A stretch of DNA of 64,000 nt from CBDFKJ01 sp965248805 (GCA_965248805.1 CBDFKJ010000009.1:1674001-1738000); one strand, 5' to 3'; shown: positions 25,704-35,988, numbered from the stretch's first letter. Numbers and translations: made by a program. Notes: generated by a model from the sequence alone, not told the origin.

Positions 25704-28376
25704 ATGGCAGCAACGGGAAGAGATAGCCTGCACCTGCGCCGGACACTCGATGTCGACGGCCGCACCTATCACTATTTCAGCGTGCCGGACGCCGGCAAGA
25801 AATTGTCTGATGTCAGTAGATTACCGAATTCACTTAAAGTGCTCTTGGAGAATGTTCTGCGCCACGAGGATGACCGCACGGTCACTGTCGACGATGCGCG
25901 GGCGATCGCCGATTGGCCGCGAGACCGGCGTTCCACTGCAGAGATCGCGTTCCGCCCGGCGCGTGTGCTGATGCAGGATTTTACCGGTGTTCCGGCGGTG
26001 GTCGATTTGGCGGCCATGCGCGACGCGGTGGTTGCCATGGGCGGTGATGCGCAGCGGATCAATCCCCAAGTACCGGTCGATCTGGTGATCGATCACTCCG
26101 TGATGGTTGACCACTTCGGCGCTCCCAGTGCCGTTTCGGCGAACGTCAAACGCGAGTTCGAGCGCAATCACGAGCGCTATGCGTTCCTGCGGTGGGGTCA
26201 GAGCGCGTTCCGCAACTTCCGCGTGGTGCCACCGGGCACCGGCATATGCCATCAGGTCAATCTCGAATATCTGGCGCGCACGGTTTTCACCGACGATGAC
26301 AACGGCAGCACGCTCGCCTATCCAGACACAGTTGTCGGCACCGACAGTCACACGACCATGGTCAACGGCCTGTCGGTGCTCGGTTGGGGTGTCGGCGGCA
26401 TCGAGGCCGAGGCGGCGATGCTGGGCCAGCCGATCTCGATGGTGGTGCCCGAAGTGATCGGCTTTGAACTCGCCGGGCAACTAAGCGAGGGCGCGACGGC
26501 CACCGACCTGGTCCTGACCGTCACCCAAATGCTGCGGGCCGCGGGCGTCGTCGGCAAGTTCGTCGAGTTCTTCGGTGACGGACTCGATCACCTGACACTG
26601 GCCGACCGCGCCACGATCGCCAACATGGCGCCTGAATACGGCGCCACCTGCGGCTTCTTCCCGATCGACCGGGAGACTTGCGACTATCTGCGCTTTACCG
26701 GCCGCGATGGGCATCAAGTAAATTTGGTCGAGGCCTATGCGCGGGCGCAGGGGCTATGGCGCGAGCTGGGATCGGCGCCGCCCGTGTTCACCGACACGTT
26801 GACGCTGGACCTGTCGACAGTCGAGCCGAGCCTCGCCGGTCCCAAGCGGCCGCAGGATCGGGTAGCGCTGGCGGCCGTGGCCACCTCCTTCGCCGAGGCC
26901 GAGGCCGAGATGGGCGGCGGCGGGCGCTCGGCGGCGATGGATGGCGCGCGGCTGGAAGACGGCGCCGTCGTCATCGCCGCGATCACGAGTTGCACCAACA
27001 CGTCCAATCCGGCCGTGATGGTTGCGGCGGGTCTGCTCGCCCGCAACGCCGTCGCCAAGGGCTTGCAGGTGAAGCCCTGGGTCAAGACCTCGCTTGCGCC
27101 GGGCAGCCAGGTGGTCAGCGACTATCTGCGCCACGCGGGCTTGCAGGACGATCTCGATGCCCTTGGTTTCGATGTGGTCGGCTATGGCTGCACGACCTGC
27201 ATCGGTAATTCGGGTCCGTTGCCGCCGGCCGTCGCCCAGGCGGTCGATGCGGGCGATCTCATCGTCAGCTCGGTCCTCAGCGGCAATCGCAATTTTGAGG
27301 GTCGGGTACACGCGCAAGTTCGCGCCAACTATCTGGCGTCGCCACCGCTGGTCGTGGCCTATGCGCTGGCCGGATCGGTGAAGGTCGATCTGACGCGCGA
27401 TCCGTTGGCCGAGGGCAGCGACGGCAAGCCGGTCCATCTCGCAGAGATCTGGCCCTCGCAGAGCGAGATCGCCGCGACGCTGCGCGCCCATCTGAGCCCC
27501 GAAATGTTCCGCACGCGGTACGCAGACGTATTCGATGGTACCGATGAGTGGCGTGCGGTCGACGCCGCGGGCGGCGAGATCTTCGATTGGCAGGACGCAT
27601 CGACCTACGTCCGCCACCCCACCTTCTTCGATTCCATGAGCGCACAGCCGGGTGCAGCGGAAGAGGTGCTGGGGGCGAGGGCGCTGGCGATGCTGGGCGA
27701 TTCGATCACCACCGACCACATCTCGCCCGCTGGCGCGATCCAGGCCGAGAGCCCGGCCGGCGCCTATCTGATCACCCACGGCGTTACACGCGCCGATTTC
27801 AACTCCTATGGCGCGCGCCGTGGCAATCACGAAGTGATGGTGCGCGGCACGTTCGCCAACATCCGCATTCGCAACGAACTGGCGCCCGGAATCGAGGGCG
27901 GATTCACCCGCCATCAGCCGTCGGGCGCGACGATGAGCATCTACGACGCGGCGATGCGCTATCGCGACGAAGGCGTGCCGCTGATCGTTGTCGCCGGCCG
28001 GGAATACGGCACAGGCTCTTCACGTGACTGGGCAGCGAAAGGTACCAAGCTATTGGGAATCAAAGCTGTTGTCGCCGAAAGCTTCGAGCGCATTCACCGC
28101 TCCAATCTGGTCGGGATGGGCGTGCTGCCGCTGCAGTTCAAGGACGGCACCACCCGCATGACGCTAGGGCTCACAGGCGAGGAGATGTTCGATATCGTGG
28201 GCTTTGCCGCCGGCATCACGCCGCGCATGGACGTGACCATGCGCGTGCATGGCGGCGGTGGCGCCGCGCGTGAGGTGCCGCTGACCTGCCGCATCGACAC
28301 CCAAGACGAGGTCGACTACTTCCGCCATGGCGGCATCCTGCAGTACGTGCTGCGCGGTCTGGCCAAGGCGGCGTAG
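25704..28376 (+). CDS. acnA: Aconitate hydratase A
   Basis: Aconitase (890 aa, the usual length for AcnA) interconverts citrate and isocitrate in the TCA cycle. The [4Fe-4S] ligands are the cysteine in AAITSCTNTSNP and the pair in GYGCTTCIGNSGP. Other family segments are PDTVVGTDSHTTMVNGL and the C-terminal swivel domain motif YGTGSSRDWAAKG. It is monocistronic or co-transcribed with the DUF72 gene 15 bases downstream. Confidence 0.97.
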   Translation: MAATGRDSLHLRRTLDVDGRTYHYFSVPDAGKKLSDVSRLPNSLKVLLENVLRHEDDRTVTVDDARAIADWPRDRRSTAEIAFRPARVLMQDFTGVPAVVDLAAMRDAVVAMGGDAQRINPQVPVDLVIDHSVMVDHFGAPSAVSANVKREFERNHERYAFLRWGQSAFRNFRVVPPGTGICHQVNLEYLARTVFTDDDNGSTLAYPDTVVGTDSHTTMVNGLSVLGWGVGGIEAEAAMLGQPISMVVPEVIGFELAGQLSEGATATDLVLTVTQMLRAAGVVGKFVEFFGDGLDHLTLADRATIANMAPEYGATCGFFPIDRETCDYLRFTGRDGHQVNLVEAYARAQGLWRELGSAPPVFTDTLTLDLSTVEPSLAGPKRPQDRVALAAVATSFAEAEAEMGGGGRSAAMDGARLEDGAVVIAAITSCTNTSNPAVMVAAGLLARNAVAKGLQVKPWVKTSLAPGSQVVSDYLRHAGLQDDLDALGFDVVGYGCTTCIGNSGPLPPAVAQAVDAGDLIVSSVLSGNRNFEGRVHAQVRANYLASPPLVVAYALAGSVKVDLTRDPLAEGSDGKPVHLAEIWPSQSEIAATLRAHLSPEMFRTRYADVFDGTDEWRAVDAAGGEIFDWQDASTYVRHPTFFDSMSAQPGAAEEVLGARALAMLGDSITTDHISPAGAIQAESPAGAYLITHGVTRADFNSYGARRGNHEVMVRGTFANIRIRNELAPGIEGGFTRHQPSGATMSIYDAAMRYRDEGVPLIVVAGREYGTGSSRDWAAKGTKLLGIKAVVAESFERIHRSNLVGMGVLPLQFKDGTTRMTLGLTGEEMFDIVGFAAGITPRMDVTMRVHGGGGAAREVPLTCRIDTQDEVDYFRHGGILQYVLRGLAKAA

Positions 28377-28391
28377 GGAGGCGGCACGGCA

Positions 28392-29180
28392 ATGATCCGG
28401 GTCGGGATCGGCGGTTGGACCTATAAGCCGTGGCGCGGGACCTTCTACCCGGCGGGCCTCAAGCAGGCGGACGAGCTCAACTGCGCGAGCCGCCATCTGA
28501 CGACCATCAAGATCAACGGCACGTTCTATCGCACACAGTCGGCGGCAAGCTTCAACAAATGGCGCGACGAGACGCCTAACGATTTCGTCTTCTCGGTCAA
28601 GGGGCACCGCGCCATCGTGAACAGCCGCAAGCTCGCCGAGGCGGGCGAGCGCGTCGAGTGGTTCTTCAACAGCGGCGTTCTTGAGCTCGGGGAAAAGCTC
28701 GGTCCCATCCTCTGGCAGTTCGCGCCGTTCAAGAGGTTCGATGTGGACGATCTGGGCGGCTTCTTGGGCCTGTTACCCCGCGAGGCGGGTGGGCGGCCAC
28801 TGATGCACGTCCTGGAGGTTCGCCACGAAAGCTTCTTCGTTCCGGAATTCGTTGCGCTTCTGCGCGCGCACAATGCCGCGGTGGCTTTCGTCGACTCGGA
28901 CAAACATCCGGCGATTGCCGATGTGACGGCGGACTTCGTCTATGCACGACTGCAAAAAACCGCGGAAGAGAACGACACCGGCTATGCCGCCGCCGACCTA
29001 GACCGATGGGCGGGCCGCGCTCGCCGGTGGGAAGCGGGAGGCACGCCCGAAGACCTCCCGCAGATTGCCGCGCAGGCGGCGCCAAAGACGACACGCCCCG
29101 TCTTCGCCTACATGATCAGCGGCGCCAAGGTCCGCGCGCCGGCCGCGGCCATGGCGCTGATTGAGCGGGTAAACAGCTGA
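28392..29180 (+). CDS. DUF72 domain protein (YecE family)
   Basis: This 262-aa protein is a DUF72 TIM-barrel protein of unknown biochemical function. Typical parts are IRVGIGGWTYKPWRGTFYP at the N-terminus, TIKINGTFYRTQSAASFNKW, and the central GPILWQFAPFKRFDV and VRHESFF segments. It follows acnA closely and converges on purD, ending 3 bases from the purD stop. Confidence 0.88.
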   Translation: MIRVGIGGWTYKPWRGTFYPAGLKQADELNCASRHLTTIKINGTFYRTQSAASFNKWRDETPNDFVFSVKGHRAIVNSRKLAEAGERVEWFFNSGVLELGEKLGPILWQFAPFKRFDVDDLGGFLGLLPREAGGRPLMHVLEVRHESFFVPEFVALLRAHNAAVAFVDSDKHPAIADVTADFVYARLQKTAEENDTGYAAADLDRWAGRARRWEAGGTPEDLPQIAAQAAPKTTRPVFAYMISGAKVRAPAAAMALIERVNS

Positions 29181-29183
29181 GCT

Positions 29184-30437
29184 TTAAGTGGCGCTGTTGT
29201 CGCCGGCGATGTCGCTGCGGTAGAAGCCCTGCGGCCAGTCGATTGCGGCAACAGCGGCGTAGGCTCGCTTTCGCGCCTCGGCGATATCCTTGCCGAGCGC
29301 GGTGACATTCAACACGCGGCCGCCGTTGGCGACCAGCTTGCCGTCGACTTGCTTGGTGCCGGCGTGGAACACGGTCACGCCGTCGCGGCCGTCGAGCGCG
29401 TCGAGGCCGCCAATCTCGCTGCCGGTTCGGTAGCTGCCGGGGTAGCCCTGGTTCGCCATCACCACGGTGACGGCGGTCACCGGATACCAGCGCAAATGGA
29501 AATTCTTCAGCACCCCGTCGCGGGCGGCCATCAGGGCCGGCATGATGTCCGACATCAGCCGCATCATCAGCACCTGACATTCAGGGTCGCCGAAGCGGAC
29601 GTTGAACTCCAACAGCTTCGGCCCATCCCGGGTCAGGATCAGCCCGGCGAACAGCACGCCCTTGAACGGCCGCCCTTCGTCGGCCATCGCCGTGATCGCG
29701 GGTCGAACGATGCGCTCCAGGATCTCGGTCTCGAGGGCTTCCGTCAGCAACGCCACGGGTGAATAGGCGCCCATTCCGCCCGTATTCGGCCCGTCGCTGC
29801 CGTCGAACGCCCGCTTGTGATCTTGTGCCGCCGCAAGCGGCAGAGCGGTCGCGCCATCGCAGAGGGCGAAATAGCTGAGTTCCGGACCTTCCAGAAACTC
29901 CTCGATCACCAACCCGGAGCCGTAGCGCTGCAGCGCATCGACGGCGGTTAGTGCGTCGTCGACTGTCGTGGCGACCACCGCACCCTTGCCGGCGGCGAGG
30001 CCGTCGGTCTTCACAACGACTGGAGCGCCAACATCGCGAATATACGCCCTGGCCGACTCGGTGTCTTCGAAGCGCCGGTAAGCGGCGGTCGGGATGCCGT
30101 GGCGGGCGCACAGATCCTTCATGAAGCCCTTCGAGCCTTCGAGCGCCGCTGCTCTTGCGCTCGGGCCAAAGGCCTTGATACCGGCTTCCTCCAGCTGATC
30201 GACCAGACCGGCGACGAGCGGCGTCTCGGGTCCGACGACGACGAAATCGATCGCGTTGTCGCGCGCAAAACTCACCAGGCCGGCGGCATCTTGCACGGCG
30301 ATCGGCACCAACTCGGCCTCGCGCGCGATGCCGGCGTTGCCAGGCGCGCAATAAAGCTTCTCGCACAGGGGCGATGCCGCGATCGCCCAACACAGGGCGT
30401 GTTCGCGCCCGCCCGATCCCACGACCAGAATTCGCAT
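29184..30437 (-). CDS. purD: Phosphoribosylamine-glycine ligase
   Basis: PurD (417 aa) makes glycinamide ribonucleotide in the second step of purine synthesis, using ATP. The N-terminus MRILVVGSGGREHALCWA, the ATP-grasp segment VVKTDGLAAGKGAVVA, the block GPNTGGMGAYSPV and the C-terminal EFNVRFGDPECQV are all diagnostic. I chose the ATG at 30437 because it gives the canonical N-terminus, although the frame continues upstream into the divergent xseA region. Confidence 0.97.
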   Translation of the reverse strand: MRILVVGSGGREHALCWAIAASPLCEKLYCAPGNAGIAREAELVPIAVQDAAGLVSFARDNAIDFVVVGPETPLVAGLVDQLEEAGIKAFGPSARAAALEGSKGFMKDLCARHGIPTAAYRRFEDTESARAYIRDVGAPVVVKTDGLAAGKGAVVATTVDDALTAVDALQRYGSGLVIEEFLEGPELSYFALCDGATALPLAAAQDHKRAFDGSDGPNTGGMGAYSPVALLTEALETEILERIVRPAITAMADEGRPFKGVLFAGLILTRDGPKLLEFNVRFGDPECQVLMMRLMSDIMPALMAARDGVLKNFHLRWYPVTAVTVVMANQGYPGSYRTGSEIGGLDALDGRDGVTVFHAGTKQVDGKLVANGGRVLNVTALGKDIAEARKRAYAAVAAIDWPQGFYRSDIAGDNSAT

Positions 30438-30492
30438 CTTGCCTACGCCGCTTGTTCGTCCCGCGCGCGCTAGTATCATAGCCGCGGGCGCC

Positions 30493-32001
30493 ATGAGCGA
30501 AAAATCGATCGGCGACAACAGGCCACCCGTCCTCACCGTCGGCGAATTGAGCGCGGCGGTGCGGCGCACACTCGAGGGTGCGTTCGACTATGTGCGCGTG
30601 CGCGGCGAAATCTCGCAGCCGAAGGTTGCCGGTTCCGGTCATTGCTATCTACGCCTGAAGGACGCCGACGCCGTGCTCGACGGCGTCATCTGGCGCACGG
30701 CTCTGGCGCGGCTTGGTCTCCACCCGGAGGAGGGGATGGAGGTCATCTGCACGGGTCGCATTACCTCCTATGCTGGCCGCTCGTCCTATCAGATCGTCAT
30801 CGAGCGCATGGAGCTGGCCGGCGAAGGCGCGCTTCTGAAGATGGTCGAGGAGCGCCGCAAGCGGCTGGCTGCGGAGGGGCTGTTCGACGCGGCGCGCCGG
30901 CGGCCGTTGCCCTATCTGCCCGACGTGATCGGTGTCGTCACCTCGCCGACCGGTGCGGTGATCCGCGACATCCTCCACCGGCTGCGCGAGCGCTTCCCGC
31001 GTCACGTTCTGATATGGCCGGTCGTGGTCCAGGGCGATGCCGCCGCCGCCCAGATCGCGGCCGCAATCGAGGGTTTCAATCGAATCGCGCCCGGCGGCGC
31101 GGTGCCGCGGCCGGATGTGCTGATCGTCGCGCGCGGCGGTGGCAGCCTCGAGGACCTGATGGCGTTCAACGAGGAAGTCGTGGTGCGCGCGGCGGCGGTC
31201 AGCGACATCCCCGTGATTTCCGGTGTCGGCCACGAGACCGATACGACCCTGATCGACTTCGCCGCCGACCGGCGGGCGCCGACGCCAACTGCCGCGGCGG
31301 AGATAGCGGTGCCGGTGCGATCGGACATCGCGGCGAAAATTCTGGCCCAGAGCCAGCGCATGCTGACCGCCGCCAACCGCGACGTGCGGGAGCGGCGGCA
31401 CCGCGTTGACGGTCTCGGCCGGGGTCTTCCCGACCCGCGCGCGGTCATGGGCGCGGCGAGCCAGCGCTACGATCAGTGGAGCGAGCGCCTGACACCCGGC
31501 TGGCGCGGCTATCTCCGCGACCATCGCCAGCATGTGGACCGGTTGGCGCTTCGACTGCCGACGCCGAACGAGCACATCCGCCGTGTCGGCGATCGATTGC
31601 GATCATCGTCGCGCGCGCTCGGGCAAGCCATGATCGGGCTTTGCCGTCAGGAGCGAGAGCGCAACCAGCGCGGTGAGACGGCCTTGCGGACTCTGGATGG
31701 ACGGATCGTCGCGGCGGTGCGGCTGAGACTACGAGATGCCCGACAGCGGATCGCCGCCGAGGCAACCTTGCTCGAAAGCTTTTCCTACGGCCGGGTGTTG
31801 GAACGCGGTTTTGTTTTGGTAAGAGATGACGGCGACAATCCGGTGACATCGGTACATGCGACCCACACGGGAGACCATGTGATGCTGCAGTTCAGTGACG
31901 GGGCGGCGCCGGCCGTAATCGGTGGACACGACACGCTGTTGCGGCCGCGGCGAAAGGTGAAGCGTCAGGTTGGCCATCGTACCCAGGGGAAATTGCTATG
32001 A
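30493..32001 (+). CDS. xseA: Exodeoxyribonuclease VII large subunit
   Basis: XseA (502 aa) is the catalytic subunit of exonuclease VII, which degrades single-stranded DNA. The N-terminal OB-fold has FDYVRVRGEISQPKVAGSGH and YLRLKDADAVLDGVIW. The nuclease core has VTSPTGAVIRDILHRLRERF, RGGGSLEDLMAFNEE and the ISGVGHETDTTLIDFAADRR block. It is divergent from purD with about 55 bases between starts. The C-terminal coiled region is typical. Its stop overlaps the next ATG. Confidence 0.96.
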   Translation: MSEKSIGDNRPPVLTVGELSAAVRRTLEGAFDYVRVRGEISQPKVAGSGHCYLRLKDADAVLDGVIWRTALARLGLHPEEGMEVICTGRITSYAGRSSYQIVIERMELAGEGALLKMVEERRKRLAAEGLFDAARRRPLPYLPDVIGVVTSPTGAVIRDILHRLRERFPRHVLIWPVVVQGDAAAAQIAAAIEGFNRIAPGGAVPRPDVLIVARGGGSLEDLMAFNEEVVVRAAAVSDIPVISGVGHETDTTLIDFAADRRAPTPTAAAEIAVPVRSDIAAKILAQSQRMLTAANRDVRERRHRVDGLGRGLPDPRAVMGAASQRYDQWSERLTPGWRGYLRDHRQHVDRLALRLPTPNEHIRRVGDRLRSSSRALGQAMIGLCRQERERNQRGETALRTLDGRIVAAVRLRLRDARQRIAAEATLLESFSYGRVLERGFVLVRDDGDNPVTSVHATHTGDHVMLQFSDGAAPAVIGGHDTLLRPRRKVKRQVGHRTQGKLL

Positions 32002-32822
32002 AGCGCTTTGGGATTCTGGCCGTCGCCGTCGGCCTCATCGGCGGATCGGCGATGGCGTGCCCGGTTACGATCGATTTCGACGACGCGCAACAAGGTGCGT
32101 TGATGGTCGGCCACGCCGAGCCGAATACCACGATCACGTTCGATGATCGCGAAGTGCGAGTGGATGCGGACACCGGCGTGTTTGCCTTTGGCATCAATCG
32201 AGACGCGCCGGAAACCGCGCGGCTGGATGTCGTGTGCGCCGACAGCACGCGCGAGACGCACGAGTTCCGTGTCGACGCGCGCGAGTACGATATCGAGCGC
32301 ATCGATGGCTTGCCGACGAAGCAGGTAACGCCGCCGCCCGAGTTGCTGGAACGCATCCGCCGGGAGGGCGCGTTGATCCGCCACGCACGCACGCGAGACA
32401 ATGCCGGCCCGTTGTTTGTTCAGGGCTTCGCCTGGCCGGTCATCGGCCGCGTCAGCGGCAACTACGGCAATCAGCGCATCCTGAACGGGGAGCCGCGCTC
32501 ACCGCATCTGGGGATCGATATCGCGGTGCCGGTCGGTACGCCCGTCACGGCGGCGGCGGCGGGCGAGGTGAGCCTGGCCGAAGGCGATCTGTTCTATACC
32601 GGCGGTACGATAACGCTCGATCACGGCCACGCCATATCCACGATCTACTCGCATCTGGACGAGCTTCATGTGGCGGTCGGGGACACGGTCACGCAGGGTC
32701 AGGTCATCGGCACCGTGGGCGCGACAGGTCGCGCCACCGGTCCGCATCTGGATTGGCGGATCAACTGGTTTCAGACGCGGGTCGATCCGTTGTTGGCCGC
32801 GGGGCCGATGCCGGCGCCCTAG
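31998..32822 (+). CDS. Exported M23-family metallopeptidase
   Basis: This 274-aa protein has a signal peptide (MKRFGILAVAVGLIGGSAMA, then C) and a C-terminal LytM/M23 zinc peptidase domain from about residue 150. Zinc ligands are visible in SPHLGIDIAVPVGTPV (His and Asp) and in TGPHLDWRINW (second HxH-type region), with YSHLDEL between. Such enzymes cut peptidoglycan cross-links or activate amidases. The ATG overlaps the xseA stop (ATGA). The lipid A genes converge on it, overlapping by about 60 bases. Confidence 0.9.
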   Translation: MKRFGILAVAVGLIGGSAMACPVTIDFDDAQQGALMVGHAEPNTTITFDDREVRVDADTGVFAFGINRDAPETARLDVVCADSTRETHEFRVDAREYDIERIDGLPTKQVTPPPELLERIRREGALIRHARTRDNAGPLFVQGFAWPVIGRVSGNYGNQRILNGEPRSPHLGIDIAVPVGTPVTAAAAGEVSLAEGDLFYTGGTITLDHGHAISTIYSHLDELHVAVGDTVTQGQVIGTVGATGRATGPHLDWRINWFQTRVDPLLAAGPMPAP

Positions 32823-33711
32823 GCGAGTCATCATCCGCCGGCCAGCGTCGGTGCAGCCACATCCACTGGCCGGGCCGCTCGCGGATCCACGCCCCCAAGG
32901 TATCATTGACCCGGCGCATGATCGCCTGGATGTCGGCGTCGCGGTCACCGCTGACTTGGGGTTCGAACGGCTCGCCGACAGTGATGCGGAAATGAGCCCC
33001 CTTCAGGCGATCGACGCGAACGGGCGCGACGACGCACTTGAACCGCAAGGCCAGCGCCGCCAGGGCTGGCGCAGTCATCGCCGGATGGCCGAGGAACGGC
33101 ACCTCGATGCCGTCGTTCATCTTTTGGTCGATGACAAATCCCAAATGACCGCCGGCCTTCAGGATCTTCGTAGCCGCGCGAGCGCCTGACGCGCCCTTTG
33201 CAACCAGACGGTCCGTGATGTGACGGCGGCTGTGGCGTAATAAGCGGTCGGCAATGGGATTGTTCTGCTGGCGATAGACGATGCCGATCGGTTTGTCGGT
33301 TGGCGGGAACGAAAGCGGCGCCAATTCCCAGTTGCTGAAATGCGCGGTAAACAGAATGAGCGAGCGTCCGGCGTCGGCGTGGGCGGCAAGCTTCTCGAAT
33401 CCTATCGTCTCAAGTCGCGGTCCGCGCCGTAGCTGTTCCAGATGCGGAAACTCGGCCACCACGCGGCCGATATTGTCCCACATCTCGCGCGTGACCGCGG
33501 CAATCTCGGCCTCGGGGAGGTGCGGTAAGACGCGTCGCAGGTTGTCCGTCGCGCGCCGCGTCCGGGGCAATCGCGGTCCCAGCGTTCGTCCCATCCAGCC
33601 GAGCAACCCCGACGCCGCATCAAGCGGCAAGGTACGCAGCACGCCATAGCCGGCCAGCACGCCGACGCCGACAATGAACTGCTGAAATCTAGCCAACCCG
33701 GCGCCGCACAT
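32761..33711 (-). CDS. Lipid A late acyltransferase (LpxL/HtrB family)
   Basis: This protein (316 aa) adds a secondary acyl chain to lipid A precursors at the inner membrane. The catalytic HX4(D/E) motif is HFSNWE, preceded by LILFTA, and later blocks GHLGFVIDQKMNDGIEVPFL and RPGQWMWLHRRWP are typical. I chose ATG 33711, which overlaps lpxK by 23 bases; ATG 33744 is an alternative. The 3' end overlaps the convergent M23 peptidase gene. It is the last gene of the msbA-waaA-lpxK cluster. Confidence 0.9.
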   Translation of the reverse strand: MCGAGLARFQQFIVGVGVLAGYGVLRTLPLDAASGLLGWMGRTLGPRLPRTRRATDNLRRVLPHLPEAEIAAVTREMWDNIGRVVAEFPHLEQLRRGPRLETIGFEKLAAHADAGRSLILFTAHFSNWELAPLSFPPTDKPIGIVYRQQNNPIADRLLRHSRRHITDRLVAKGASGARAATKILKAGGHLGFVIDQKMNDGIEVPFLGHPAMTAPALAALALRFKCVVAPVRVDRLKGAHFRITVGEPFEPQVSGDRDADIQAIMRRVNDTLGAWIRERPGQWMWLHRRWPADDDSPRAPASAPRPTTDRPASETS

Positions 33712-34666
33712 AGGGTTCGATGAGGCGTCGCGCCGCCTCCTCATCCTGCCACGCGACGGAGACAGGCAAGGCGCGCACGCCTGGTCGCAGATCCGCGGGC
33801 AGGCGCACCAAGTCCTTCTCGGTCGTCATCAAAACCGCCTGCGCGTGTTCGGCCTGCGCGCGCAAGTGTCCGATTTCGTCTCGCGTATAGGCATGATGAT
33901 CGGCGAACGGCACCGCGTTCACGACCTCCGCGTCCAACTCCCGCAGTGTCTGGAAAAATTTCTGCGGTCTGCCGATGCCGGCAAACGCAAGCACGCGCTG
34001 ACCGGCTATTGCATCGCCGTTGGGTACTGGTCGTAGGTGTGCGCGCACCACCGCGCAGGTCGCTGCGTCAGCGATCCCTTCACGGTCCGGCAACATGAGG
34101 ATGATGGCGTCGGCGCGCGCCATGCCGCGATGGATCGGCTCACGCAACGGCCCGGCCGGGATAACGCGGCCGTTGCCGAAACCAACCTCGCCATCGACGA
34201 CCAACAAGCGCAGGTCCTGCCGCAAACCGGTGTTCTGAAAGCCGTCGTCCATGATGACCACACCCGCGCCACCGGCCGCCGCGGCGTTCGCGCCCGCCGC
34301 GCGATCGCGCGCGACCCAAGTGGGCGCTTTCGCGGCCAGCAGCAGTGGCTCGTCGCCGACATCGCTCGCGTCGTGACCTGTCGGGTCGACGCGCACGGGT
34401 CCGCTCAAACGACCGCCGTACCCGCGCGTCAGAAAGGCCGGTCGTGCGCCGGCCTCGGTCGCCAGCGCGGCCAAGGCAAGCGCGCCCGGGGTCTTGCCGG
34501 CGCCGCCGGCGACGAGATTGCCAACGCAGATCACCGGCACCGGCGCAGTCGCCGGCTGCGCCACCGCGCGTCGCAGCGCGTCGCCGGCGGCGTAGAGCGA
34601 GGCGGCGGGCGACAAGAGCCGCGACCAAGGCCCGTCGTGCTGATACCAGAACTCAGGCGCGCGCAC
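33689..34666 (-). CDS. lpxK: Tetraacyldisaccharide 4'-kinase
   Basis: LpxK (325 aa) phosphorylates the 4' position of the lipid A disaccharide at the inner membrane. The N-terminal APEFWYQHDGPWSRLLSPAA and the P-loop ICVGNLVAGGAGKTP (about residues 46-60) are diagnostic, as are AFLTRGYGGRL and the DDGFQ block in IMDDGFQNTGLRQDLRLLV. It overlaps waaA upstream and the acyltransferase downstream, consistent with one operon. Confidence 0.96.
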   Translation of the reverse strand: MRAPEFWYQHDGPWSRLLSPAASLYAAGDALRRAVAQPATAPVPVICVGNLVAGGAGKTPGALALAALATEAGARPAFLTRGYGGRLSGPVRVDPTGHDASDVGDEPLLLAAKAPTWVARDRAAGANAAAAGGAGVVIMDDGFQNTGLRQDLRLLVVDGEVGFGNGRVIPAGPLREPIHRGMARADAIILMLPDREGIADAATCAVVRAHLRPVPNGDAIAGQRVLAFAGIGRPQKFFQTLRELDAEVVNAVPFADHHAYTRDEIGHLRAQAEHAQAVLMTTEKDLVRLPADLRPGVRALPVSVAWQDEEAARRLIEPYVRRRVG

Positions 34667-35975
34667 GAAGGCTGGCCTCGGCCGCAGCGGCGGTGACGTC
34701 GGCGGGCAATAGCGGCCGCAGCCGCGTCACGACGTGGTCCAGGATTTCGCGCTTGCCGCCGGCCACCCGTCGGGCCGCGCGGCACATTGCGCCGCGCTTT
34801 TCAGGGTCGTCCAACAACGCCGCGACGGTCGTCGCCAATGTCGGCGCATCGTTCACCTCGGTGGCCGCGGCGGCTGAGCGAAATTCGGCGGCGATCTCGG
34901 CAAAGTTCTGCATGTGTGGGCCATGTGTTATGGCGCAATCGAGGCGCGCCGGCTCCAACACATTCTGTCCACCATGCGCGACCAGCGACCCGCCGACGAA
35001 ACACACCGGGGCAAAGCGATAGAACAGCCCCAACTCGCCCATGGTATCGGCGATGTAGATGTCGGTATCGGCGTCGGGAAGCTCACGCACGGAGCGCCGC
35101 GCGACGCGCAAGCCATGACCTTCGGCGGCGCGACAAAACGCATCGCCGCGTCGCACATGTCGCGGCACGATGATCGTGAGAAGTCGAGGATGGGCGCGCG
35201 CAACTTCGCGGTGAGCCGCGAACGCGGCCTCCTCCTCGCCGGGGTGGATGCTTGCTGCCAGCCAGCATGGGCGACCGGCCGACGCGTCCGCAATCGCGTT
35301 CAGCATCCCACGATCACACGGCAGCGGGTCGTCCGCATATTTGAGCGTGCCGGTGACCGCAACATTCCCTGCGCCCAGATCGGAAAGACGTGACGCGATC
35401 TCTTGGTCTTGGGCCAGCACGATGTCAAAAGCGCTCAATAGACGCGACGAAACCTCCCGCGCACGACGCCATCGGCGGTGTGATCGCGCCGACAGTCGCG
35501 CGTTCACGAGCGCCATGGCGGTACCCCGGGCGCGCGTCTGCAGCAGCAGATTGGGCCACAGTTCGGATTCGAGCCACACCGCCAGATCGGGCCGCCAGTG
35601 GTCGAGGAAACGCCGTGTCCACGCTGGACGGTCGACCGGCACGAATTGATGCAGTGTACGCGGTGGCAGCCGGTTCGCGAGCATCTCCGCGGAGGTGACG
35701 GTGCCGGTCGTGACGAGCACGTGCAGCGCCGGAAACTCTTGAGCCAGTCGACGGATCAAGGGCAAAGCCGACAGGGCTTCGCCCACGCTTGCCGCGTGCA
35801 GCCACGCCAGCGGTCCGTCCGGCCGTGCTATTCCCGGCTCGCCGCGCCGTTCTGAAAGGCGTGCCATGTCTTCTTTGCCCAGCGCCGCGCGGCGGGCCAT
35901 GCGCCAGTCGATAATAGGTGCGCCAGCGATCGTCGCGGCCCGGTACAGGCCGAGAAGGATACCTGCGCGGTTCAT
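34653..35975 (-). CDS. waaA: 3-deoxy-D-manno-octulosonic acid transferase
   Basis: WaaA/KdtA (440 aa) adds Kdo to lipid A. The N-terminal domain has GPLAWLHAASVGEALSALPL and LVTTGTVTSAEML, and the middle WLESELWPNLLLQTRARG. The C-terminal GT-B domain contains the donor-binding region FVGGSLVAHGGQNVLEPAR. I chose the ATG at 35975, 14 bases before the msbA stop side, which gives the usual N-terminal membrane anchor (MNRAGILLGLYRAATIAGAP). Confidence 0.95.
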   Translation of the reverse strand: MNRAGILLGLYRAATIAGAPIIDWRMARRAALGKEDMARLSERRGEPGIARPDGPLAWLHAASVGEALSALPLIRRLAQEFPALHVLVTTGTVTSAEMLANRLPPRTLHQFVPVDRPAWTRRFLDHWRPDLAVWLESELWPNLLLQTRARGTAMALVNARLSARSHRRWRRAREVSSRLLSAFDIVLAQDQEIASRLSDLGAGNVAVTGTLKYADDPLPCDRGMLNAIADASAGRPCWLAASIHPGEEEAAFAAHREVARAHPRLLTIIVPRHVRRGDAFCRAAEGHGLRVARRSVRELPDADTDIYIADTMGELGLFYRFAPVCFVGGSLVAHGGQNVLEPARLDCAITHGPHMQNFAEIAAEFRSAAAATEVNDAPTLATTVAALLDDPEKRGAMCRAARRVAGGKREILDHVVTRLRPLLPADVTAAAAEASLRARA

Positions 35976-35988
35976 GGCGAACCGTCCA